Shown here: in pieces, positions 22,442 through 34,600 of the stretch
Layout of the letters: the number at the start of each line of letters is the position of its first letter
Numbering within the stretch: the stretch's first letter is position 1
Assembly: GCA_013350335.1 (NCBI GenBank)
Contig: CM023539.1
Coordinates: 16,368,302 to 16,432,301 of the forward strand
Direction: 5' to 3'
DNA length: 64,000 bases
Source: Chimonanthus salicifolius
Lineage: Eukaryota > Streptophyta > Magnoliopsida > Laurales > Calycanthaceae
Made by a program: the position numbers and the translations under genes
The notes under the pieces: generated by a model
Told to the model about the DNA's origin: nothing
The model's database searches: none
What the model saw: the letters and a program-made list of their open reading frames with translations, nothing else

Positions 22442-22866
22442 CTCCACATAAGGAAACTCTTGAGGAGACGTTGCATGCATACATGCAAAGTCAGGCTATC
22501 ATTAACAATCAGATGATGCAATCCATGAATGAATTGAAGAGTTCAATGAACAAGACGACTTCTACGTCGAGCATTCAAGAAATACATGAGTTTTCTGCTC
22601 AACTTGAATTGAATCCGGGAGATCAATTTGAGTTACACAACTTTAACTCTCATGATTCACAAGATGAACTTTTTGAGTCTATCACCACTCTACAAAATAA
22701 AAAAATAGTTGACCAAAATATTTCAACGAAGGTTGGCGAACCTGAGGAATGTTCAAAATTACAGAGTGATGGTGAGCTTGATAAGTTTGAGTCTATAGTG
22801 GCTTTGCAACATCCGATACAAAAATCACTACCTCTTAAGAAATTAGTGCCGAATGCCAACATTTTT
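22442..22866 (+). pseudogene. T gypsy gag-pol linker, right half
   Basis: The frame resumes directly after the P LTR (PPHKETLEETLHAYMQSQ) in the same phase as the left half. It is Gln/Asn/Ser-rich with repeated DELFESI and ELDKFESIVALQH segments and ends at a stop at 22867-22869. It corresponds to the poorly conserved region between the zinc knuckle and protease of Athila/Tat-type elements. No catalytic motif is present. Confidence 0.75.
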
Positions 22867-22899
22867 TAAATTTCTAGGAAAGTAAAGATTAATATTCCC

Positions 22900-23580
22900 A
22901 TGTTAGATGTCTTAAAAAAAATTCATGTCATTCTAGGCCACCCATTCCTTGCAACCTCCAATTCTTTAATCAATTGTGGGGATGGTATTATGAAACTTTT
23001 TTCTAGCAATATGACATTGGAATTAAATGTATTTAATATTTGCAAACAACTTGGGAATAATGATAACATGCATAAATTGAACTTCATGCAAGACCAATCT
23101 CCTTCATTAGCTTTTATTGGTCCTCTTGAGGCATGTTTGGCCCATTTTAATGATTTTGACGAGGATTCCATCATTAGTTCTGTAAATTCCATGTTAGAAT
23201 CTGTTCCCGTATTAGATATTGATAAATGGATGGCACATTTTGAAGAATTGCCAACTCGTGATAGCATGCCCCTCCCATCTTGTGCCCAAATGCCAAGGCT
23301 TGAGTTGGAACCTCCACCGGTCGAACTCAAGTACATACCTTTAGATCCAACAAAGACACTCTCAGTGGCCATTTCCTCGCAATTAGATCAAATCCATGAG
23401 GAAAAATTATTTGATGCGGGTACAGTAGAATGGATCACGTCGACATTGGGGAAATTTGTCCCTTTGTTTATACCCATGAGATTCACTGGGAGGACAATGC
23501 CAAACCCTTTAAAAAGATATTTCGTCAGCTACCATATGATCGAGGGAGGGTACACCCCTCTGGTGGACCATGCTCATTAG
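22900..23580 (+). pseudogene. T gypsy protease and start of reverse transcriptase, truncated
   Basis: 226 codons include VILGHPFLATSNSLINCGDG and MKLFSSNMTLELNVFNICKQ, the C-terminal half of the aspartic protease of Athila-like elements. The upstream active-site D-T/S-G is absent. The region LEPPPVELKYIPLD is the usual entry to reverse transcriptase. A frameshift near 23430 moves the next block (CPFVYTHEIHWEDNAKP) into another frame. Reverse transcriptase stops after the first few residues, and RNase H and integrase are gone. The element is dead and depends on other copies. Confidence 0.85.
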
Positions 23581-24276
23581 GATTAATTGCTACAACTTGT
23601 ATATTAGTAAATTTTAGGTTCTTTCACTTACTTTATTATTATTACTATTTTTTATTTTCTTTCTTTTATATTTTTCTTTTGCATGTTTTGGTGGTATCTA
23701 ACATAAAAAAACAACCAAACAAAAATTAAATAAAAAAAAATGTACTCATCAATTTTAGGTTTTTTGTACCCATTCTTGTTTTTCATTACTTTGTCTTTCA
23801 TGTTGATATCATTACATACTCTCTATGCATTCATGTCATTTCCATATTGAGGAAAATGTCACATTTAGGTTGGGAGTAGAGGGTTTATCTAAAAAAACAT
23901 GTTTTTGCTTTTAAACGCTTTTAGTCTTTTTAAAGAAAAATGTCAAAAAAAAAAATGTTTTTAGTAGATTTTCAAATTGATGAGTCATTTTTGGGTTAAA
24001 TAATAATCTTCCTCTATAATGTTGAAATTTTTTATATTTTGAGAAAATTGAGGAAATTATTTTTTAATCTAAATTTTGAAAACAGAAATTGATGTTTGTG
24101 GGTGTCATCACTGAAAACCCTCACTATACTACAACTCGTCCACTAGAGGTGACCTAGGGGTACAAAGGCTTATTGCATGCGCTAAATGCAATCGAGAGTG
24201 TCATTGAAAGTGGCTTATTAGGATTTTGTTTTTAATTTTGGTTGATGGAGGACTAGCAACATGCTGGTTGGGAGTG
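23581..24276 (+). other. T gypsy 3' internal non-coding region
   Basis: AT-rich DNA without a frame worth reporting. It contains the purine run GGTTGGGAGTAGAGGG (about 23868) and ends CTGGTTGGGAG just before the 3' LTR at 24277. Either could act as the polypurine tract. Confidence 0.6.
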
Positions 24277-24385
24277 TGATAAATGCCAAAAAATGCATTT
24301 ATATGTTAATATTATTAGGCATTATCGCATTTCTTTTATATTTAATCGATGTATTTACACATGAATTTGTGAGTTTTATTTAATA

Positions 24386-24565
24386 CTCCCTCTGTCCCAA
24401 ATTAGTTGTCCTATATGGATTTTGAAACTGTCCCAAAATAGTTGTCTCATTTAGTATAAAATGTGTTGAAAATGGATGAGATCACATGGAATGCTAGCCT
24501 TAAATAGAGAGTTTCTTAAAAAATACAAATTTTCAAATGAGACAATTAAAATGGGACGGAGGGAG
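24386..24565. mobile_element. Stowaway-type MITE (180 bp)
   Basis: Terminal inverted repeats are CTCCCTCTGTCCCAAATTAG... and ...GGGACGGAGGGAG, flanked by TA at 24384-24385 and 24566-24567. This is the signature of Stowaway (Tc1/mariner-derived) MITEs. It is absent from the same place in the solo LTR at 33263, so it arrived after the two copies separated. Confidence 0.93.
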
Positions 24566-25210
24566 TATGACTTAGTACGTGTATTTTCTTTATTTCAGGA
24601 AACTAATCCGACAAATTTAATAAAAGCCCGAGTAACCCGTGTATTTCGAGTCCAGTATAGAGTTCAATGCTGAACCAGATCAAAAAGGTGAATCAAATCT
24701 CGAGTCAAATTCAAGTCTCAGCTCGTGAATAAAGAAAACATTGGTTGACCAAATCTCAAAAGAGTCGTTGGGGATAAGAAAATAACAAAGTAAAATGAGG
24801 CCTGAGAATGGAAAGTTTGGAAAAATGGAGAAATGGATCGTTGGCAGGAAGAAAAGGAGAAGCATACCGTTGGGGCAGAGAGAGCCGTTGGAGAGCTAAT
24901 GGAAAATCACGAAAGGATATAAACAATGAGAGAAAAAGGCAGCAAATCACTGAAACATAATTGGAAACCTATAGAAAAGAGTCGTCGTTGTTTTCTCCGC
25001 AAAAACTGAGCACGGGCGTGAACAAGGCATATCTCCCTTTGGGGAGGGTAAGCATCGAGCAGCAAGCAGGCCGCCGACGAGTGACACGCCGGTGGAAGGG
25101 AGGAGGTAGATGCTTTGGAAACGGACTTTCTTCCGTCGATTCTTCTTGCTGGCCTCTCTTCATCCTCCATTGTTTGGGAGTTCTCAGCAGCAACATTGCA
25201 GCAAGCAACC

Positions 25211-26084
25211 TGTTAGCATTTAGCGGAAATAAACACAAGAAACGAAATAAAAATAAGCACACCATAAGACAAGAATTTTACGTGGTTTGGCCCACCTAGC
25301 CTACGTCTACGGAGCGACCAAAAACTTCACTATATGAGAGAGAAATAAATACATGTAGAAGATTAACTCCCTGAGTTAAAGTCCAAATTCAAAGTCCCGA
25401 ACCCCTTGTACACCCATTTATACAACACACCGACACCACTTCTCAGTTGGTGTTTGTATCTCTCTTATACCCAGAAAAGTGAACTCAACTCCTATCTCGC
25501 TCTTCTCTCCGCTTCCTACGCTCTACGATCACATCCCGACGTGATTCACGACGTCTACGTTTCCTTCATAGTATGTTCCCGCACACACTAATGTGTTGCT
25601 GCAATCACTCCGGCCTCTCTATGCATATGGGGAAGGTGCCATCTCCACACGTACCCACAAAGGACTAAAGACCCTTCACCGTGCAGCAACCCTCTCGGCT
25701 ACATCTTCATGTCGTTGTTGGTGTGATCTCAAACGGATGCCACACACACCATAGCAGCACCCACGATGGCATATATGTACTTGTTATTGTCCACTTCATA
25801 TTGCCATGTAATCCCTATCTTCTCTCCTTTTTATTCTCTTGCCGTGTTTCCACTACTTTCTAGTCAACTCTTAGCAGCTTCCTAATTTGATTAGGAGTCC
25901 CTTTTAAGCAGTTACTTTTCTCTGGCTTCCAGCCAGTTGTTTGTTTCTATCTATGTTGTACACGACTACAACTTGCACAAGTAATATTCTTGCTGTAAAT
26001 AGAGAATCCCATTTATATCTTCTTCTAGATTTTCTGAACAAAAATCTCGACTGTAGATGTGGTCAATCGAGCTATATCCCAATA
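25211..26084 (-). repeat. N element 3' LTR
   Basis: It aligns with 27120-27983 with a few percent mismatches and small indels. On the minus strand it starts TATTGGGATATAGC instead of TGTTGGGATATAGC. Confidence 0.88.
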
Positions 26085-27119
26085 ATCTTCACCTTGGCGA
26101 GAATTTACCAAATCTTCCAGAGATGATCCGAGACAACATCCTCCACTATATCTGCAACTTTGCACCTTCATGCATACTGGCCGTTCTCGGCCTTGCTCCA
26201 CCTGCAGTTGAAGTTCTTCCCTCAGCTCGTCCGTGCTCACGAGCACTGCTCCACCACTCAGCAACTCACAACCAATCAGTACATGATTCAGCACTTCACC
26301 TTGTTGAATCTTTCTTCTGTTGTATGCAAAAGACCCTCTTGATAAGTAGCATGTTGTCTCAAGATCGTATATGCTGAATATTCCTCTCAGCCAAGTCTCG
26401 AGCTTTTCTCACGCTGATTGTCTCTCTGTAGCTGGCCTGAATGCCCGCCTCTTGGTGGCTGCACACGGATCTGGACGAGTCTGACTCCTGTTCTATTTAA
26501 GAATAGATCTCTATCTGTCTTGCTCTCAACACAGAAACCAGCCCTTTGTAGTTACAACGTGCACACGCACACACAATACTGTCTATGTACACCTCATGTT
26601 GCTGCCTCTTCAATGTTCTGAAGAAGACAGACCATTGAACGCTGATACTGCTAGCATATATTCAGCCCTTTGCGCTACAACTGGTTGCTTCCTGATGTGC
26701 TGACGCTTCTGGCCTCTAAGGACACCACTTGTGTATTGTCACTGCTTTCAACGGAACAGGCAGCCCTCCGTATTCAAGGCCCACGGCAACAAGCCAGCCT
26801 TCCTTTTGCTCTGTATTTTCACACCCAAATACAGTATGATAACAGAGCCTTGCTGCCTTGTATTGCCTCTGTAACACACTTCTCGCTGCCAGCGCCTCCC
26901 TCTGTTGATTGCCGCTCTCTGTTCATTGAGATTTAGTTCCCCATTGTTGGTTGTCCAGACGAACCCACCACACAACCTGATCAGCCACTCTTTGGTTTAC
27001 CAAAGAGTTCCCTCACGCTGCCTCTATGTGTCTGCCTCTGAAACCCGAAGCCTCTCTACAGTGCTTTATTCCTTTCACTCACGAGTCACTGGTCTCCAAC
27101 CAAAGCTACTGATACCACT
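26085..27119 (-). other. N element internal region
   Basis: About 1 kb. Short minus-strand frames (26748-26975 and 26025-26294) show no recognised domain. The region between primer site and 3' LTR is too small for gag-pol. Confidence 0.7.
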
Positions 27120-27983
27120 TGTTATCGTTTAACGGAAATAAACACAATAAACGAAATAAAAATAAGCACACCATAAGACAAGAATTTTACTTGGTTCGGC
27201 CCACCTGGCCTATGTCTACGGGACGACAAAAAACTTCACTATATGAGAGAGAAATAAATACGTACAAGATTAACTTCCTGAGTTAAAGCCCAAACCCGAA
27301 GTCCCGAGCCCCTTCTACACCAATGTATACAACACACCAACATCATCTCTTAGTTGGTGTTTGTATCTCTCTCATACCCAGAAAAGTGAACCTAACTCCT
27401 GTCTCGCTCTTCTCTCATCTTCCTACGTTCTACGAGTACATTCCGACGTCCTTCACGAACGCGAGGCTGTGTTTCCTTTATAGTGTGTTCCGCACACATT
27501 AATGTATTGCTGCAATCACACCGGCCTCTCTAAGTATATGGCGAAGGTGCCATCTCCATACGTACCCACAAAGGCCGAAAGGCCCTTCACCGTACAGCAA
27601 CCCTCTTGGCTACATCTTCATGGCATTGTTGGTGTGATCTCAAACGGATGCCACACACACCATAGCAGCACCCACGATGGCATATATGTACTTGTTATTG
27701 TCCACTTCATATTGCCATGTAGATCCCTATCTTCTCTCCTTTTTATTCTCTTGCCGAGTTTCCACTACTTTCTAGTCGACTCTTAGCAGCTTCCTAATTT
27801 GATTAGGAGTCCCTCTTAAGCAGCTGCTTTTCTCTGGCTTCCATCCAGTCGTCTGTTTCTATCCATGTTGTACACGACTACAACTTGCACAAGTAATATT
27901 CTTGCTGTAAATAGAAAATCCCATCTATATCCTCTTCGAGATTTTCTGACTGTAGATGTGGTGAATCGAGCTATATCCCAACA
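27120..27983 (-). repeat. N element 5' LTR
   Basis: Partner of the LTR at 25211-26084. The primer site lies immediately to its left (27107-27119, minus strand). Confidence 0.88.
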
Positions 27984-28972
27984 CCACCAGTAGCTTCTGT
28001 CTGCGTGAGAGGCAGCAGATGAGCACTGGCGTTGGGAGGACACTAGACAGGAGCAACTTCCAATTTGCAAGTTTGAGTCAGCCTTTTCTTTTACGTCATT
28101 TCTTAAAGTTGTTTTCCTTTTTATCTTTCTATTCTTATCAAAATTTAATTATCATTTCCCTATTACTGTTTATGTTTCTCTTGAGTTTTAATTGATTAAT
28201 TGATGTCATTTTATATTTGATTTGGTTCAGTGATAATTTAGTTGTAAGTATTAACTTTTAATTTAGTTTTGAGTTGTAGTTTAATTTCATTTTTCACAAT
28301 GATTCTATGCTTATCTCAAACTAAGGTTGAAAGGTGAAGTTTAAGAATTTATAGGATTATTTTAAATCAACAATGGAATTATTAATGTGTTTTGTTTAAT
28401 TGAATGGTTTAACTTAATCAAATATTTATTACAAATCTAAATATTTTCGTTGATTCAATGTGATTTTCGAATACATTGAATGCTTGGAGAACCCATTTGA
28501 TATTTGTGATAAATGTTCAAGGACATGTTCATGTCTATATACTTCTCTTGATTTGCTATGATTTTCGAATACAGTGAATGCTTGAGGAATCCCTATGACA
28601 TGTGATATGTGCTCAATAGATTTTAATCATCGATTATTCAAACAACTTTGTGAAAATTATTATTAATTTAACTGTCCCATTTTCCGGTTGGTGAGAATCA
28701 TCATTCACATCAAACTGAGACAAGTTGATGAGAAATAGTCCTATGAATTATTAAATGGATTCCTGACACCTTAGTGCATTTTTATTATCGTTTTTAAACT
28801 CACCATCTTTGCTCCATACTCTTGTGTGCAAATTATCAAAATCCAATTTTAATTCTTTTCTTCTTAAATAATGTTTTTAATACCTTCTATCCCTTTGAAT
28901 TCAACCTCAGACTCACCGAGTAATTATTACTTCGCTACCTGCGCTTGGATTTACACTTTTAAAGTGGTAGGA

Positions 28973-29860
28973 AGGATCTATTATCCCACTTAACAAAGTC
29001 TTGAACCAAAGCATTAGCTTTCCTTGAAATTCTAAAAAGTCTTGAAAAGATCTCTTTGAGTGGCCTATCTTCAATCCAAAGGTCTTTTCAAAAAAGTGCT
29101 CTGTCACATATTCCAACCAAGAATCTTATGTTTTGTCGAAACGAACTTCTAATTAGACCTATCCCCGATCCTAGTTTCCACCAAGCTTTAACAACTGAGG
29201 AGCCAAGACAATCAACTCTCTCCAAGGAACCATCCTCCCCCAACCTCAACCCCATACCTAGTTGATAAAACTTTGACCCATAATGCATCCTTGTCTCTAC
29301 CAAATCTCCAAGCTCATTTACATAACATAGCTTGGTTTTTTAAATGCAAGGGCACCAAGCCCAGCCCACTTTTGATTTTGGGTTTCACAACTTCAAGCCA
29401 AGCCACAAGATGAACCTTCATTTTCGACTCCTTATCTCCCCATAAAAATTTTCTAAAAAATTGTTCAAGTTTTCTTTCAATACCCTTTGAGAGTTGGAAC
29501 AAGGAAAGATAGTATGTTGGCAGATTAAGGAGTACAGCCTTGATAAGAGTGACCCTGCCACCTAAACGTATGAATTTCCTGCCCCAACCTGCTAATCTTC
29601 TTTCCACCCTCTCAATTACTGGGGTCCAAAACCACTTTAATCTAGGATTCCACCAACTGCCAAACCAAGATAGATAAAGCGGAGATTACCAGTGCCACAA
29701 TCAATTTTTTATGTAAACTCCCTAAGTTGAGCATCCTCCAGACTAATACCAATAAGTGAGCTCTTCCCTAAATTTATCCTAAGACCCGAAACCAATTTGA
29801 AGCATCATAGAATAGCTTTGAATCCTAATATTTCCTATCTAGTAGGGTTACAAAGAATAA
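28973..29860 (-). pseudogene. LINE (L1-type) reverse transcriptase C-terminal fragment
   Basis: On the minus strand, three blocks typical of plant LINE ORF2 follow in order. The first is SGLRINLGKSSLIGI and FIYLGLAVGG (about 29640-29810). The second is RRLAGWGRKFIRLGGRVTLI with FLWGDKESK (29314-29607). The third is KDLWIEDRPLKEIFSRLFRI (about 29020-29100, in another frame). These are the thumb/connection and the domain after reverse transcriptase. The endonuclease, the catalytic FADD region and the poly-A tail are missing. Frameshifts and stops separate the blocks, so it is a dead fragment truncated at both ends. Its left border abuts the T LTR end. Confidence 0.88.
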
Positions 29861-31237
29861 AGGACTTACAAATTATAATTGTAGGTTGAAAGAAAGTACT
29901 TAAAAAAATGATTATAAAGAAAATTGAAAGAAAAAATTAAAAAGAAAATTGAAAGTGAAAGAGGTAAAAGAAAAAAAACAGATTCAATGATAGGGAAACA
30001 TGTAGCCAAATTAAGTATATTTAGGAAACGAAAAGACAAAATTGAGGAATATACCTCTCTCACCAAATAAAAAGAAGTCTGGCTTCCATTAGAGATGTTG
30101 TACATTAAAGAGTGGGGCGCCACCGCGTGGAATTAGAAAAGTATCTTCTTCTAAATACAAGCATTTCTATCGACTATACTTCTTTTTTTTGTTAATTCAG
30201 AAAGTCCGTCAGTATTTTTTATCAACATTAATCAATTAAAAACATTATTTACCTTTAAATTAAGTACTCCGTATCTGCATTAAATAATTAAAATTATTTT
30301 AAATATCTTTCATACCAACCATCTGATTAATGCATTGTTTATATGGTTAGGTTTGAATTTTAGAATAAATATTAAAATGATCAAACAAGTTCTTCATTTA
30401 TACTATTCAAGTGATGGCATACATTCCCTGAATATAAAATGGTGAAGCTAACCACTTGCCATAACTAGACGAAAGTGAATGCAAAATACATGACAATGGC
30501 CACTTTCAAGATGGATTATTCACTATTATTTAATTTTAGAAGTCTTGAATTTTTAATCATTTATTTTAGTTGCGTATATAAAAACGACAAAACATATAAT
30601 AGTAAAAGATTTCATCTTTATCCTGTCTTTGTCTTAGAGTCTAAATATTTTATTATTATAATTCTTTTAATACTTTTATAGCCTATCTTATAGAATGAAA
30701 TAATTAAATTCAGAAAAAAATTCTAATTACTTTTATCTATGATGTACTCAACCCAGATATCAGCTAAAGATATATCATCTGCTTAAAATTTTTGTTCAAG
30801 TTTAGCCTTATTAAAATTTGGGCTAAAGTAGTTGCTTAGGCCCATATTCTCTCAGGCAAGTTACTTTCAAGTTTGTGGGTTTTCTTGCAAAGTTCTCATC
30901 CATACATGAGAACTTTGGTCTTCGATCCACACACCTATTATCCATTCATTTATAAATGGCCTCAGGTAAGATCTACCCATTTAATAATGGGTTAAAAATC
31001 TTAGAGCTAACCCTTTTAAAATGGTCGCAAAGTCTATCTACTATGAATTCAAGTCATTCAAAGAAGCAAAAAAAAAAAAAAACAATAAATTGTCACCAAA
31101 TAACATATAGATAGTTTTTAGCGAATAAAGGTCACAAAATCACTTTCTAGATGCCAGTAAGCTGGTGGGGGTTGAAGATGATTCATCATCAGTTGCCAAA
31201 CATGTATTAACTATTGGGCTTAGGCGCATTTTCTATG
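29861..31237. other. Non-coding DNA downstream of the methyltransferase gene
   Basis: AT-rich, with no repeat or frame that I recognise. The part nearest 31237 should contain the gene's 3' UTR and polyadenylation signals on the minus strand. I could not fix the cleavage site. Confidence 0.6.
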
Positions 31238-31347
31238 CTAACGCAAACCTTGACATATCAAATAAATCTCCCTAGAAGACGGTCTGGTTGCTTTAGGTCT
31301 TAACAATGATGTCTTCTTGAAGTGTAGCTTGCAAATCCGGCTAAATC
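31238..31347 (-). CDS. FTSJ-like: Methyltransferase last exon
   Basis: 110 bp, with acceptor CAACAG|GA on the minus strand at 31347 and stop TAG at 31238-31240. It encodes [20 protein letters not shown] and then [16 protein letters not shown]. The Glu of SSREIY is the conserved catalytic glutamate. The 906-bp intron to the next exon is phase 1. Confidence 0.92.
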
Positions 31348-31573
31348 CTGTTGGCTCCAAACAAATAAGAGAAATTAGCGAAGAGAACAAAGTTCGATGA
31401 CTCACATAAAAAGAATGCAATTGATGGATCACAAATATTTGATATGAAGGAGCTCGATTTGAGGATGCAACTCAGGTCAAGTCAGATTAAGACATAACCG
31501 ATGCAAATGGAGCTTTTAAAATGTGGACCCATCCTAACCTGTGAAAATTTTAGACCCAGAAAACCGATTATGC

Positions 31574-31610
<37 letters not shown>

Positions 31611-34600
31611 TAGGAGGTTGTGTAACTAGCTTAATTGCTTGAGAAAAAGAGAGTGCAGCATGGAGAGGAGAGAACAAAAAACTTGAATCAGTTAAGAGTA
31701 CCATAGTAGCTTAGGTCTTGAAGTGGACTAAAGTGGAATATATACTAACACCCTAAAAAAGTAGGGTAGGCTCTTAGGTCTTCTACTTAGTTGACTTGAA
31801 ATGGCCTTTCGAAGTTTACGAGACTTTAAATATAGGAACCGACGCTAACCCATGATCCGTGACCCAACCATAGTTAATTTCAATTAGACCTCGATAGTTC
31901 GATTGTTAATCAACCCAAGTTGCATTCCTAGCTCTATTCTCCCCATATCATTGATCTGATGGGCCCAAATGCAGATGGAGAATGTACCAGAGCTCACTCA
32001 CATTTAAAATATTTGAATCCTTTGAACATATGGTCATCTATTGTTCTTTTTAATGATTACACTATCTTCTTCGCAGCAGTCACTTTTAAGGTATTAATTA
32101 ACCAAATTTAGGCCTCACTGGGTGAGTTTGGTTTACCCCAAGTCTGCAAGCTACACTCTAGACCACTAAACCATGAGCCTCCCAAGTAATATGGGCTCCA
32201 AGTGTTCACTGGCCAAGGATCATATAGTCCCACAATCTTCTACAACTGCTCACCTGGTAAATCTTCGTTCTCAAGTAGCTTAATGACTAGGTTTCCCCCA
32301 GGTTGAAGAACACCGTTATCATTTCCATCAGAATTGGCCCCCTCCTGTAGCTGCTCCCCATATTCATCTGATGCAGGTGAAGTTGCTTGACCTACAGCCA
32401 ATGAGAATGCTCGCATCCCCAACTCAACAGATAAAGTTGCATCTTTAGTTGTGAGCCCTGAAATTGCAGGACACATATCTGACAATACCACAGAAAACCC
32501 TTTGCCCTGCAAATCAGAAAAATGAAAAATCAATTCTTCTTTTTTAACTTCACTGATAGAAGTGTATAAAAATTTCAACAACGAAACTTTTTCTTTTAAT
32601 TGGCAAATTATCCATCATATAATGAAAGAGAATGATAGTCGACGTGCCACTTTCATGCGTAAGGTTCCTAGTTTCTTATTGATAAAATGCATGGTATCAT
32701 TTCCTTCATGTGTATCATTATATGAGACATTTCTTCCACATGCCTTTGATGTTCCTGTCATAACAGGTAAAAATGTATCATTTGCCAAAAATGCAAGAAA
32801 TGACAAATACGATTAAGAACATGTTTGTTAGCACAATTTGCACAATTTTTTTTAGGAATCTAAATTCTCAAGGCCAAATTTTCCTAAAATTGTCCCCTCT
32901 TGACCATGGAAAGAGACTCTTGAGAAAAAATTTGAAACAAGAATTGACAAAATAAATTTTAAGCATCTTGATCCTAGACAGACTCAACTAGATCTATTTA
33001 TTTAACATACTGCCATGACCCAACTTAAATTAAATGAGTTGACCCAGTATGACCTATTTATTAAATGCATTAACCCAACCTCCTTAAAATTAATTGAATA
33101 CAGCCTCCTTAGCCCATTTCATTAGAAAATACTTAGTAGGAATTCACTATCTAATTTCAACGTTTTCCTGCATTTACTTGCAACAAATATAAGATAAGGA
33201 AGAATTGCTAAATAAATAGGGGTAGGGTCAACCCATTCAATAAACGGCTCAAGATTAGTAGGTGATAAATGCTGAAAATTGTATTTATTTCTTAATTCTA
33301 TTGTGCATTATCGCACTCATTTTGAATTTAAATTCATAATTTATACGTAATTAATTGAGTTTTAATTTAAGACTTATTAGGTGTATTTCATTTTTCAGGA
33401 AGTTAAAATCAACCAATTTAATAAGCTGAGTCCAATACTGAGCCATCCAAGTCACATTTTGTGTCCAAACTCTTGTCAAAGCCAACTCACTGCACGAAGG
33501 TTCTCTCCTCTGATGCATGGGGTTTTGGTCAAACATTAGAAGGCAACAACAAAGAGAGGAAGGAGAGCTGGAAAAATGGGGAAGCAAGAAAATAGAAACC
33601 CATGGGCAGGGAGCCATTGTTGGGCTCTCTCCTATAAAGAAGAGGCAGTGCCGTTTGAGCAGTCGTTCCTTTTGTGCCTCCTTTGCTCTTTGTTTCATTC
33701 AGCATGGAGTTCCTTTTTTAAGTTTATTTTCAGAACTTAGTTATCATTTGTTTAAAAATATCTTTATTTTTCTTCTTTAAAGTTGACTAAGTATTTTGAT
33801 GTTATTTTATTTTTGTGAGCAATTTGTTTTAAGCACAATTCAATTTCCATTTGAAGTTTAATCAATCAACTTGATAACTTTTATCATGGTGCTCGACTAA
33901 ATTTCCAAACTAAGGTGAAGGGTGAAGTTTTATAATTTATGGGGTATTTTGATTCAACAATTGATGTTTTAATGAATGCCTTGTTTAATTGAATGGTTTT
34001 ACCTAATTTTGATCTTTATCACAAATCTATGTATTCTTCCATGATTCTTTGTAGTTTCCAAGCACATTGAATGCTTGGATAATCGTATGATACCTGTGAT
34101 AAATTTCAATGATCTCTCTATGTCTATACACTTCTCTTGATTTATTTTGACTTTTGAAACAGTAAATGCTTGAGGAATCCTGGTGACATGTGAGCTGTGC
34201 TCAAATGTATTTAACCATCAACTATTCAAACAATCTTTGTGAAAATGATTATTGATCTAAATTTCCAAATCTTCTTGTTAGTAGAATCATTATTCGCACC
34301 TAACTGAGATAGGTGGATGATGCATACTCCATAAATTATTAAACGGATCCCCAAAACCTTAGTACCTTTTATTATTGTCATTTTAAATTCGTCACCATAT
34401 CTTCGCTCCAAACTTTGTGTGGAAAATCAATCATTTCACTTTTAACTCCTTAATTAGTGTTCACATTACCTTCAGTCCTTATGGGTTCGACCTCGGTCTC
34501 AATGAGAAATTTACAACTTCGCTACCTACGCTTGGATTTACACTTCTAAAGTGGTAGCAGTATGTAATAGGTTCGGTCTATTGTTTAATACATTGCTCAT

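Larger units (their letters stand above)
25211..27983 (-). mobile_element. Family-N short non-autonomous copia element
   Basis: Two direct repeats of about 870 bp (25211-26084 and 27120-27983) flank a 1035-bp core. On the minus strand the LTR begins TGTTGGGATATAGC. The right-hand LTR is followed by TGGTATCAGTAGC (27107-27119), a near-match to the initiator tRNA-Met site, so the element reads right to left. Flanks CAACC (25206-25210) and CCACC (27984-27988) match at 4 of 5. The core has no protease, integrase or reverse transcriptase motifs, so mobility would need enzymes from another copia. Confidence 0.85.
24277..28972 (+). mobile_element. T gypsy 3' LTR carrying two later insertions
   Basis: It begins TGATAAATGCC like the solo LTR at 33263 and ends AAAGTGGTAGGA, with the final CA changed to GA or cut at the LINE junction. 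Its 4.7-kb span is explained by a 180-bp MITE and the 2.77-kb N element. The body left after removing these aligns in order with the solo LTR. Confidence 0.8.

Noticed and set aside
24907..25299. Overlapping 90-110 codon frames around 25000
   Set aside because: They span the boundary between the T LTR and the N element, so they cannot predate the insertion; no domain is seen.
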